Source: Pascua guehoae
Lineage: Eukaryota > Basidiomycota > Tremellomycetes > Trichosporonales > Trichosporonaceae
Length of the DNA: 64,000 bases
Direction: 5' to 3'
Assembly: GCA_001600415.1 (NCBI GenBank)
Contig: BCJX01000020.1
Coordinates: forward strand, 211,836 to 275,835
Shown here: positions 48,388-58,106 of the stretch, in pieces
How positions within the stretch are numbered: position 1 is the first letter of the stretch
Layout: every line of letters begins with the position of its first letter
Position numbers and translations under genes: made by a program
Notes under the pieces: model-generated
What the model was told of the DNA's origin: nothing
Database searches by the model: none
What the model saw: the letters and a program-made list of their open reading frames with translations, nothing else

Positions 48388-49323
48388 ATGACCACCCTCG
48401 CGTCTGTTTTTCCCTTGGCCTCCGCAGTTCCCGCAGCCCCGGCCCTCGTGGTCCCAGTCTACATCTACCCTGTGGAGGGTGCGTGGGAACCCCTTTTCGC
48501 CGCAGCTCGCGCCCACCCCGAACTCGCCTTTATGTGCATCATCAATCCTGGCAATGGGCCAGGGCCTGACCGCCTGCCAGACGCCAACTACGCATCGGCG
48601 CTCGGACAGCTGTGCACCCTTCCCAACGTTCAGCCTCTCGGCTACGTACACTGCTCCTACGGCGACCGAAACCCAGAGTCCATCATGGCCGACGTTGACA
48701 AGTACTCGGCTTGGCACTCCGAATCGGGAGGAGCCTTTCGCGTCGACGGCGTCTTTATTGACGAAGCACCGTGGGACCCCGTGCTTCGCCCATACCTGGC
48801 CAATCTCGGGCGCCACATTCGCGCAGCGTGGCGGACCAGTTCCACCTCAGCAAAGCCCCCGACTCCACACGCCCTCGAAGCACCACATGGTTCACATCAG
48901 TCGCCTATGTCCAACATCCTGAGGCTCCCGAGTCGGAGCAAGGGCGTTGTCGTATACAACCCGGGAGCGGTGGTATCGATCGGCCATTTCTCCGACGCGG
49001 ACGGTGTGGTTGTGTTTGAGCAGTCGGAGAAGCACTGGTACGACTACTTTCTGGGCCATGGCCTGAATCAAATCCCCCAGTCGGTCCGCCACAAGTGCAT
49101 CGCCATGGTTCACTCCCAGCTCCTGCCTTCCAAGGCGAGCCCAGTCAATACGCATATCCCCCGTTGCCTTACGAACGATGAGTCATTCGCTGCTATTGCC
49201 CTTGCGAACCAAATCCGGCGTCTGGGGTTCGGTGGCCTCTTCCTTACCGACCAGCTTGATGGGGGGTACACGCGTTGGCCGGCAGCGTGGCATGCTGTTG
49301 CGGCCTCTCTTTCCCTCTCGTAG
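48388..49323 (+). CDS. sph3: Spherulin-4 family glycoside hydrolase (Sph3-like, GH135)
   Basis: A single exon of 311 residues from the first ATG. Spherulin-4/GH135 enzymes such as A. fumigatus Sph3 cleave N-acetylgalactosamine stretches in galactosaminogalactan and are needed for its production. Family motifs are VPVYIYPVEGAWEPLF, ELAFMCIINPGNGPG, LGYVHCSYGDR, FRVDGVFIDEAPWD (acidic active-site region), KGVVVYNPGAVV and GGLFLTDQLDGGYTRWP. Known fungal Sph3 is membrane-anchored through its N-terminus. Here the ATG start gives only a short hydrophobic stretch (LASVFPLASAVPAAPALVV), while a hydrophobic segment upstream lies in the same frame without an ATG. An unseen upstream exon is therefore possible. 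It lies between uge3 and ega3, convergent with the latter (248-base gap). Confidence 0.87.
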   Translation: MTTLASVFPLASAVPAAPALVVPVYIYPVEGAWEPLFAAARAHPELAFMCIINPGNGPGPDRLPDANYASALGQLCTLPNVQPLGYVHCSYGDRNPESIMADVDKYSAWHSESGGAFRVDGVFIDEAPWDPVLRPYLANLGRHIRAAWRTSSTSAKPPTPHALEAPHGSHQSPMSNILRLPSRSKGVVVYNPGAVVSIGHFSDADGVVVFEQSEKHWYDYFLGHGLNQIPQSVRHKCIAMVHSQLLPSKASPVNTHIPRCLTNDESFAAIALANQIRRLGFGGLFLTDQLDGGYTRWPAAWHAVAASLSLS

Positions 49324-49571
49324 ACGATTCCTAGTTCGCCAACGTAAACAAAGTCATGCATTTCCTGAAACCAGTTGGATATGCGCAATCTGCTGTGTTC
49401 ACAACTTGTTATCATTTAGGGGAGGAAAGGATGTTGGCGACTTTTAACAATTGGTGCATAGTGGTATTGACTACGAGAAGAAGGCAAAGGCCAACTACAA
49501 CGCTGCTCTTGTATCTGCCCACCGATTTCGAAAACTTTTGGCAAGTTGTACAATCCGTCGATCTCACACCC

Positions 49572-50634
49572 CTACTCTGTGGGAGTGGTGGATGACTGTC
49601 CATCGCAATACTGGACCCAGCCGTCGAGGTTCATCTTTTTGATAACGGTGCTGAAATTGTCGCGTCCGGCCGCCGCTCCGCTGGTAGAGCAAATCCGACT
49701 CTGATCCGAGCTCGAGACGTTCGGGGCACCCTCAGGGTACTCGATGTGGAAGACGGGCTTGCCGGCCTCGATGAAGGGGGTAAACGTCTTGCACTCCGAG
49801 TATTCGACGCACTCCTCATTGACAGCAAAGTGCACTGAACCGATGACGCTGGGGATAATTTCGCCAGCGTTCTTGAGGCCGGTCGCCATATTGTACTTGC
49901 GGGCCTCGTCGGCGAGGAACTCGACAAAATTGATGGAATCTTCGGTCGACAGACCCAGACCATTGTAGTTTTCCTGCACCCCATCAGCCATTTATGCAGA
50001 TTGTGGCAGATCGTGTGTTAGGGCTGCCTCTACTTACGTAGCCATCCACGTTGTCGGGGTCAATGCCATGGCAGCCCTTTTCGGCAGCGAGCTCGATGCG
50101 GCTCCGCATGACGGCGCGCACACTGTCGCCAGAGAGTTGAACCCAGCGCTCTCCCTCCCACCCCTCGAGGTTATTGCCGAGATCCGCAGGGTTGTAATCG
50201 TCCGCGTCCGTGCGCCACGACTCCCAAGACCCGGCGCTGAAGTAGCATATGACGTTTTTGCCCATGGCGCTCAAGCGTTGGATGGTCTCTACGTTGGTGT
50301 CGAAAAGGTCGACCACATAGACGTCAACGTCTGGAGAGATCGTGTTGCTGGCGGTATCGGCCTTGACGCTCTCCGAGAGGACAATCTGCCACGATACACC
50401 GACCTGCGGTGTCCAGAGGGAGGGACGCCCAATCGTATTGGTGACTTGGTCGACGGCCTGATTTGCATGCTTGTGCTTTCCAAGGCCTACCCCCAGGCCA
50501 ACGGCGAGGGGAATGACACAGAGGAGGAGGAGACCAACGATGACGAACATTCTTTGTCGTGGCCGCTTAGTGTTGATGGTGGGCAAAGCGGCGTGTAGAT
50601 CGATGTCGTTGCAGCTTGCAGTTGCGTCTGTCAT
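49572..50634 (-). CDS. ega3: Endo-alpha-1,4-galactosaminidase (Ega3-like, GH114), type II membrane protein
   Basis: Two minus-strand exons, 50038-50634 and 49572-49973 (GTAAGT...GTGCAG), encode 332 residues. After a cytosolic tail (RPRQR) comes a single membrane helix (residues 29-51, FVIVGLLLLCVIPLAVGLGV), then an extracellular GH114 domain. Its motifs are VDVYVVDLFDTN, KNVICYFSAGSWESWRTD, GCHGIDPDNVDGY and PVFHIEYPEG. In A. fumigatus, Ega3 is a membrane-tethered hydrolase that cuts deacetylated galactosamine regions of GAG. The acidic residues in IDPDNVDGY and HIEYPEG match the family's catalytic region by pattern. The C-terminal SSTTPTE tail is variable. The gene is convergent with sph3 and divergent from agd3, from which it is separated by 1.7 kb. 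Confidence 0.9.
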
Positions 50635-51598
50635 GTTGGGGATTGCTCGGCTTTGGACGGGAACAACGTACTAATGGACCTTGGTGCCTTCACGATACCG
50701 GCAGGTGGGCGTGTCGACGGCTGTTGGGTGACTTCGTAAAGAGCTGTCCCCATGTATTCTGGAAGCGTGCGTTTGAAAGAAACGTGCAATCACGCGGAGG
50801 AAACCGCAAAGTGCATGCAAACCATCATGTTCACGTTCCATGGATCCATGGTTGGGCCGCCAGGCCGCCAAGCCCAATTCGGGCCTGCCATATCCGGTGC
50901 CTGGCCGAGACGCACCCCTCCCCTCGGGTGGGAAAGGCGCTGCGGCGGGTTGGACGCCTCGTGCCTTGGTACCTCGTGCCTTGGATTCCTTGGATTTCCA
51001 TCCCTGAATGTTCATTTCGATCACCCAACTTGTGGCTGCCGCACGCACCCGCCGGGACGGAGAGGGCGTGCGGCGCAGTTAGACGCCTCGTGCCTCGTGC
51101 CTCGTGCTTGGATTCCTTGGAACCCTGAACCCCTATTTTCTCCCGAACAGTGGCACATTCCACAGTGGTGAATATACGCACCGCCACTTGTCACCTGCAC
51201 GGCCTGCACTGCCACTTGCCCACGCGACACTCCCCAACTGCCACAGGGCATCCGCATGAAGGGCAGCTGATCTAGCACGCGGTACGGATTTCTTAAGCGA
51301 GGATCCTTGAGACTCTTGCCAACGTCTCAATGGTTTGTTTGTCATTGCCTGTTTGAATGTGAATTGAACACTTGCACAGTCCTCGACGCCTGCCAAAGGG
51401 CCGAGATGATCCGCTGGCCGGCCAGTCCGATGACTCGCGACGCGTTCTGGAACAGTCGGTAGCAGCCGGAATCAACAAACACACACAATGCGATGAGAGG
51501 CATCAATACCCATCCCCTTCAGCAATGTGGCAACAGCTCGAGGCCCTCGGGCCTTGTTGGCCTTGGTTTCATCTCGAATCCGGCGTCCGGTGCGAGAT

Positions 51599-51919
51599 GA
51601 GTGCTTGAGAGATCTGAGTGCTTGAGAGATCTGAGTGCTTGAGAGATCTGAGTGCTTGAGAGATCTGAGTGCTTGAGAGATCTGAGTGCTTGNNNNNNNN
51701 NNNNNNNNNNNNNNNNNNNNNNNNNNNNNNNNNNNNNNNNNNNNNNNNNNNNNNNNNNNNNNNNNNNNNNNNNNNNNNNNNNNNNNNNNNNNGCTTGAGA
51801 GATCTGAGTGCTTGAGAGATCTGAGTGCTTGAGAGATCTGAGTGCTTGAGAGATCTGAGTGCTTGAGAGATCTGAGTGCTTGAGAGAACTAAGTGCTTGA
51901 GAGAACTAAGTGCTTGAGA
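51599..51919. repeat. 17-base minisatellite (GAGTGCTTGAGAGATCT) containing an assembly gap
   Basis: Near-identical 17-base units lie on both sides of the N run. The last units vary (AGAGAACTAAGTGCTTG). The true copy number is unknown because the gap is a placeholder. Confidence 0.95.
51693..51792. other. Assembly gap, 100 N
   Basis: Exactly 100 N inside the minisatellite. The round number indicates an unknown length. Confidence 0.98.
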
Positions 51920-52338
51920 GGTCGACCTGAGCGCTTCAGGTTATCGAGGAAGCGGCGTGCAGGATTGTTTGAATTTTTGTTGAATTTTGTAAGCTGATAT
52001 GCGACAGTCTTGGGGTCACAGCCAAAAATATTGTGGGTCGCTGAGGCCTTTGACTCTGTTTGGGCCATGATAGCCATAACAGTTCGCTCCTGGGCTGTGT
52101 ACTGAACATGTTCCAGCCTTCAGATCGTGCAGAAGTATCATCGATCTGTGCGCTCGAAGCGGCATCCCGTTAGTCCGATATTGGATATCAATGTGCACGC
52201 CCTGTCGCCGACAAGCATTAACGGCCACACCTGTAGAAGGTCCTACTGTAGTGCGGCAGTACATAACCGCAACACTCGTTGGCCACACTCCTTCGCCACA
52301 CTCGCCTTCGCCACACGCCTTCGACACACGCATTCACC

Positions 52339-55300
52339 ATGCGTCTCAAACTTGTTCTGGCGGTCGTATTTGGCTTGCTGGCGTTTGCCCTTGCTCACCC
52401 TGCCCACCACATTGGCACTGAGAGCGACAACAATGACAAGGCCGTCAAGAAGGGCTACCGCAACCACAAGAGACAGGAACAGGTAGCTCGGCCTGTTTTC
52501 ACTCCCTCGACTCGTCGTGCTACCTCGACGTCTACCTCGTCTCGCCGTGCCACCTCGACGTCTACCTCGTCCCGCCGTGCTACCTCGATGTCTACCTCGT
52601 CTCGCCGTGCTACCTCGACGTCCACTTCGTCTCGCCGTGCTACCTCGACGTCTACTTCGTCTCGCCGTGCTACTTCGACGTCTACCTCGTCCCGCCGTGC
52701 TACTTCGACGTCTACTTCGTCTCGCCGCGCAACCTCGACGTCTACCTCGTCCCGCCATGCCACCTCGACTTCCACGTCCTCCCGCCGCGTGACTTCGACT
52801 TCCACGTCCTCCCGCCGCGTGACCTCGACGTCTACTTCGTCTAGCCGCCAGGTGTCTTCGTCCTCTACTGTCCGCGACCTGACGTCTTCGTCATCTTCTG
52901 TCTCCACTGGCCCCACGTCGACCTCGGTTCAGTCTACCGACCCTACGTCATCCTCTACAGCCTCGACTTCGGCGTCGGTCGACCCTATCTCTGGATCTGC
53001 TTCGGCATCGGCGTCGACGTCCGTATCTGCCTCTGCGTCTGTCGACCCTTCGGTCTCGGCGTCGGTTTCTGCGTCGTCGTCCGTTGACTCCTCGGCGTCG
53101 GCATCGGCGTCCATATCTGCCTCTGCGTCTGAGTCCATCCTTCCCAGCTCGACCGTATCAAGCGTTCCCAGCGCTTCTGCGTCTGTTGGCCCCATCTCTG
53201 GCGCTACAGTTGACGTCAAGCTCCTCATCCTTGCCCGTGACGAGTATGCTGCCGAGTCTGGCTACCACGGCCTCCGGGGCTACGGCATCCCATATGACAC
53301 GGTCATCGTCCCCCAATCGGGTATCGACCTTCCAAGCTTCAACTCGACGGTTTCGCACGGTCGCTACTCTGGCATTATTGTCATGGACGCGCTGGCGTAC
53401 GAGTACAGCGGTATCTGGGCAAGTGCTCTCACTGCTGCCCAGTGGGACTCGATCCACAACTACCAGAAGCAGTTCAACGTTCGCATGGTCCGCATCAACG
53501 AGTATCCTGGCCCCGACTTTGGTGAGACTTTTGACCCTAATTCAAAATGTGTTCTTTGAAGCTGATACAACATTACAGGCGTGTCTGCTGCCGGCGGTGG
53601 CGGTGGATGCTGTGGCGATGGTGTTGAGCAGTTTATGAGCTTATCGGACACCTCCGAGTTCCCTTCGGCCAACCTGAAGACGTACGTCTGTTTTAATACT
53701 TTTCTTTGTTTCTTTTAGGGTTGGTGGGTTGCTGACAAGTGTCACAGTGGCGCAATGGTCTCTTCGCAAGGCCTTTGGCATTATCCCGCAGTGGTCACCG
53801 ATTCAGCCACGACCAAGGTCGTCGCCAAGTTTGCCCCTGGTGGCGGCGTTTCTGAAGAGGCTGCAGCTGCAGTCATCAACAAGATTGACGGGCGTGAGCA
53901 GTTTGTATGGTTTACAAGCTGGTCACCTCAGTGGTCACTGTCGTGTGCCTATCTTCAGCACGCGTACATTCACTGGGTAACGCGTGGCCTGTTCCTCGGC
54001 AAACGCAAGACGCACCTGAATGCCCAAATTGACGACCTCGAGCTGGCCACAGACATGTACTCTCCCGCCGGTGCGACTTTCCGCATCCGGCCAGCCGACC
54101 TCGATGGTCACGTTGCATGGATGGCCGACCTCAACTCGCGGCTGCCTGCCGGGTCCAACTTCCGCCTCGAGCTGGGCCACAACGGTAACGGCGACATTTC
54201 GGAGGTCGTCGAGGTCGTCCCCCAGGGCTCGAACAGGCTCTGCTCGCCAGACACGCCAGTGTACACGGATGAGGTCGGGCCGGACCCGCCGCTCGAGTTC
54301 CAGAAGCCGCTCGGTACCGGCACCGACGCGTGGCCGTCCGACTGGGTCCAGTACAACTGGACCCTCACTTGTGCGCTCGGCGACGACCTCACGCAATGGT
54401 ACCAGAACTCCGCCAACCGCGATGCCTATGCCCACGTCTCGCACACGTTTACGCACTATGAGCTCAACAATGCCACCTACCATGACGCCGCGCGTGAGAT
54501 TCAGTTCAACCAGGATTGGCTCGAACAGGTTGGCATTGCCAACAGCGCTCACTTTTCTCCCCACGGCCTCATCCCCCCGGCCATTACCGGCCTGCACAAC
54601 GGCGACGTTATCCAAGCATGGCTCGACAACGGCATCGTAAACGTCGTGGGTGACAACACGCGCCCGCTGCTGCGCAACCCGCAGTCGCCGTACTGGCCGC
54701 TTATCAGCAATGTCGGGGACAATGGCTATGGTGGTCTCGTTATCATCCCCCGCTGGGCGACCAACATTTACTACAACTGCGATACCTTCGAGTGCGACGT
54801 CGCCGAGTGGATTGCCATCTCAAACGGCGCCGGTGACTATACCAACCTGCTCGACGACGCACGGGCGACCAACACGGCCTACATGCTCGCTCTCCAGGGC
54901 GATCCTTACATGTTCCACCAGGCCAACATGCGCCTCATCGACATGCCCACCATCACTGTCGGCACCAAGACGGCCAAAATGTCCATGGTCATGGCGTGGG
55001 TCGAGACCGTGGCGCAAGAGGTGGCCCGCCTCACCAACTGGCCCATTACGAGCATCAAGCACGACGACATTGCCCAGTACTTCCTCGACCGCATGGCCCT
55101 CGACCAGTGCAATGCAGCCGTCACCTATGCTCTCAACGACGCCGCCACCGCCATCACCAGCCTCACCGTCTCGGCCAACAGTGGCTGCTCGGTGCCCATC
55201 CCCGTCACGATTCCCTCGGGCGGCGCGTCCGCTTCTGGTGGCTCAATTACCAACGACAAGGTCGGCTCTGAGCCCCCCATCCAGTGGGTCAAGCTCAACG

Positions 55301-55344
55301 GCGGCCCCGTCACGGTCACTCTCAACACCCCGATCACTATTTGA
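52339..55344 (+). CDS. agd3: Secreted galactosaminogalactan deacetylase (Agd3-like, CBM87-CE18)
   Basis: Three exons, 52339-53521, 53579-53681 and 53748-55344, encode 960 residues. A signal peptide (MRLKLVLAVVFGLLAFALAH) and a dibasic KR site are followed by a Ser/Thr stalk. The stalk has eleven 10-residue repeats (RRATSTSTSS type) and a Ser-Ala-rich tract, to about residue 290. Then comes a binding-type domain, KLLILARDEYAAESGYHGLR to FNVRMVRINEYPGPDFG. It leads to the deacetylase region with FVWFTSWSPQWSLSCAYL, QIDDLELATDMYSP (Asp524-Asp525) and SHTFTHYELN (His661-x3-His665), a plausible metal triad, and HFSPHGLIPPAITGLHNGD. In A. fumigatus, Agd3 partly deacetylates GAG in the wall matrix, making it cationic and adhesive. 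Domain names are by family knowledge; the motifs are visible. The start at 52339 is chosen because it begins the signal peptide. Confidence 0.9.
52514..52845. repeat. 30-base coding repeat in agd3 (about 11 copies)
   Basis: In-frame 30-base units beginning CGCCGTGCTACCTCGACG encode RRATSTSTSS. They diverge mainly by synonymous changes, and the last copies read RRVTSTSTSS. Confidence 0.9.
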
Positions 55345-56301
55345 TCGCACCCAATGCCCGCAACCACGGCCCGGCAACAGACAATTTCCGCCTCCCTATC
55401 CTAATCTCCTCCATACGTTGCCTGGGCGTCTGTCAGCCTCGCCCCTATCCGGAGCGACTGGCATTGCCGAACATTTTAACAAGGACCTTATGTTAAACTT
55501 TATGCCGTGGGGGTCTGTCGTGTGGGCACGGTCTTTCAGTGTCTTGCCGTTGATTTGGAACTCTGCGAATGCACGGAGACCGCGAACTGGTCCCGCTGGA
55601 GCTCGCACCCATTGACGGCAACTGTGAGGACCGGTCATGAGCGCTTACCTGGATCCTACCTCTGACTGGGACTGGCGTCCAGTAACAGTATGATTCTGAG
55701 GTGGGGACGAAGCTTGGAATGTTACTGGGTCGCCATGTTTAGATGTGTCCAAGCTTGGCATGTGCTCCTTAATGACTGGAACCAGCCCTAGCAAGGGGGT
55801 TCAGGGGCAGACCCTGAAAGTGTCGCACCGAGAAAATTCTCGAGCAACGGCCCCTGCGCCACAATGCACGGTCCTCGACGCCACACATCGAGGGTACTCA
55901 CCGGGCCGAGACCTCACGGTCAAAGGACTACGGCCCCGTTCCTCGGGCCCCAACGCCACCCATGCCACCCACGCCCCTGACTGTTTGATGCGCTGACTGT
56001 TTGATGTTCGGTGGGATCGGCCAAAGTAAGTGGCACGGACGACATCGATGGCATGTTGGACTCAACATGGTGGCCGCTCGTTTGGTCGTGTCCATGCTGT
56101 GCTACAGTGTCCATTTCTGTTTCAAGATCATGGACCTACGGGCCAGAGGGGGATTTCTGCCTAATCAATCCTCGCGCTTGCTTTCGAAGGGTACTCTGAA
56201 AACGGTTGGCGTCTTGTGATTGAACGGCATGCTCTCCGCTCTGTGGCGGCCTGCACAGACCTCCAAACGGGCACCGTGGCGGAGTGGCCAATGCGGTGTT
56301 G
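55345..56301. other. Intergenic region downstream of agd3
   Basis: No gene is supported. This marks the right edge of the exopolysaccharide cluster. Confidence 0.45.
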
Positions 56302-56785
56302 TCATGTATCGGCGCGCGCAGTCGTGGCCTGCGCCACATTGCTCTGGACAAAATTCCAGGTCGCCTCCGCTCCTACCAGGTGCAGCTCGGCGAGGCAGCA
56401 GTCTGGGCCGAGCTTGATGGGGATCGGGCCAAGCTCCCTCGACTGCGGAAACGCACGGGGCTCGTCCCGGGGCCAGAACGCGTGACACAGCTCGCACTCG
56501 TCGACTAGGGGCGGCGGGAAGGAGGCGACGCGGCTGGGCTCGGCGAACGCGGCAATGTCGGCACGCTGCATGAGCTGGGCGTCCTTGATGATCGAGCCGG
56601 GCAGCGTGCGGGGGAAGGGGCAGGGATTGGGAGCCAAACGCGGGCAGGGTGAGGTGCATGGCCTCGTCGCCGATGACATGGGGGGCCGTGGGTATGAACC
56701 CGTGTGAGGCTAACAGCTTGCAGTATACTGCACTGTCCCACAGATGCGTCCAATGATCTCCATGAGGGGAGGGGGTTGGCCACAC
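56302..56785 (-). pseudogene. Possible gene relic or orphan exon, unrecognised
   Basis: Two consecutive minus-strand frames read like one degraded protein. The first is LLASHGFIPTAPHVIGDEAM (near 56700). After a frame change comes LPGSIIKDAQLMQRADIAAF... with LVDECELCHAFWPRDEPRAF and ELHLVGAEATWNFVQSN, ending at 56302. Codon bias in the second part is good. No start, splice joint or family could be assigned, so it may be a truncated gene rather than a working exon. Confidence 0.4.
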
Positions 56786-57233
56786 CCATCAAGGCAAGGA
56801 CAGCCATAGCACATGTGACATGGACAGTGGGTAACGTGCTCCGTGTCCCAGTGTGCCCATGTTGAAATCGGTCCAGAAACAATACCTGTGCGAAAGGAGC
56901 TGCGAGTAACGTTTTCTGCACTTGTTCACCCTATTCACCTCTGCCGCTGTGCTTCGTTGCAGATCATGGAATAGTTTAGGATAAACCCAGAGGCTCAACG
57001 GGAGAGTTGCTTTTACCCTGCTCCCTGCAGGCCACCGGGAAAAAGAGAGGTTCAATCGGGATTTCTGAAGTCGTCCAGCTCAGTGCTCGCAAGCCACCAG
57101 TGAAGATGCTGTCTGTGGCAGATCGCCTGATGCTAGACAACTGCAGTGTGTGTGTGAAGGGCGCCGAAACGGTCCCCGTACAGCCGGAACCCCCGCCGGC
57201 CCGCCAGCCTGCCGTGGTTGCACACCATCAAGT
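56786..57233. other. Spacer, nothing recognised
   Basis: 448 bases before the first tRNA-Ile. It may contain further decayed upstream parts of the relic. Confidence 0.35.
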
Positions 57234-57327
57234 GGTCGCTTAGCTCAGCTGGTTAGAGCATTGTACTAATACCACGCTGTGTTAATAGTCCATGCAAAGG
57301 TCGGCAGTTCGATCCTGTCAGTGATCA
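57234..57327 (+). tRNA. tRNA-Ile (AAT), intron-containing, copy 1
   Basis: Acceptor GGTCGCT/AGTGATC with discriminator A, D arm GCTC/GAGC, anticodon stem TTGTA/TGCAA with loop CT-AAT-A, an intron of about 20 bases starting CCACGCTGTG, variable AGGTC, T arm GGCAG-TTCGATC-CTGTC, then CTTTT. Confidence 0.9.
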
Positions 57328-57615
57328 TTCCTTTTGCATGTCCCCACGATAGGCAGGAAGGCGAAACACAAGCGCACCATCAGACGAAACCCGACACGAG
57401 CCCAACTTGCTCCGCCACGTTGGCCGGGACGAGCGTTGGTCTTGCTGGCCAGACAGACACAAGACAACAACATCAACCTAGGACCAGTCCGATCACACCG
57501 TCCCCCGCAGCTCACTGTTCCATGAAGACGCAGAAATGGCCCAGAAATGGTCCTTGTAGTGCCTCCATCCATCGGCCCGCCCAGCCGCATGCTCGCACTC
57601 GTCCAGGCCACCATC

Positions 57616-57709
57616 GGTCGCTTAGCTCAGCTGGTTAGAGCATTGTACTAATAACAAGACCTATTACTAGCCCATGCAAAGGTCGGCAGTTCGATCCTGT
57701 CAGTGATCA
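57616..57709 (+). tRNA. tRNA-Ile (AAT), intron-containing, copy 2
   Basis: Exon sequence is identical to the copy at 57234. The intron has the same length but a different sequence (starts ACAAGACCTATT). The 3' flank CATTCCTTTTGC is shared, indicating a local duplication. Confidence 0.9.
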
Positions 57710-58106
57710 TTCCTTTTGCTTTACGGAAATGCATTGGGAGCAGGGGTCAACAGGCATGGCATGCACAATTCAACGTGTAACGATTTGGTGTTTGGTGGAG
57801 CAATGAGAACAGCAGGGGGAAGGAAAGACGGATTTCGAACTCGGCCACATCATAGTCCTCGAGATTGGGATGCCTTAGGACAGTTGAAGCTTTATGGAAC
57901 AGTCTGAATTCTAAAGTCAGCTCGGACGATTGTCCACTGGGGATTCAGCTCACCGAACAGTTGAGGCGATGGGACATTGAGGATTGGGTGATTGGGTTTT
58001 GTATGAACGGGTTGCGGTGGAAGCGGAAGAAGGGAACAGTGGGCGGGACAATGGACCTTGGTGCGATGAAGGATGAGACGAGGGACGACACAACGTCAAG
58101 ACTGCT
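57710..58106. other. Spacer, nothing recognised
   Basis: 397 bases between the second tRNA-Ile and the 3' end of the next gene. Confidence 0.4.

Larger units (their letters stand above)
50635..52338. promoter_or_regulatory. Divergent promoter region of ega3 and agd3, with repeats and an assembly gap
   Basis: 1.7 kb with no gene. It contains two diverged copies of a segment around GACGCCTCGTGCCT...TGGATTCCTTGGA (about 50930-51010 and 51055-51125), then a 17-base minisatellite broken by 100 N. Confidence 0.5.

Noticed and set aside
51599..51919. Possible CRISPR-like array
   Set aside because: Units are directly adjacent 17-base repeats without spacers, in a eukaryotic genome.
56276..56350. 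tRNA-Ser/Leu-like start (GTGGCGGAGTGGCCAATGCGG)
   Set aside because: Only the D-arm resemblance is present; no anticodon stem, T arm or matching acceptor follows.
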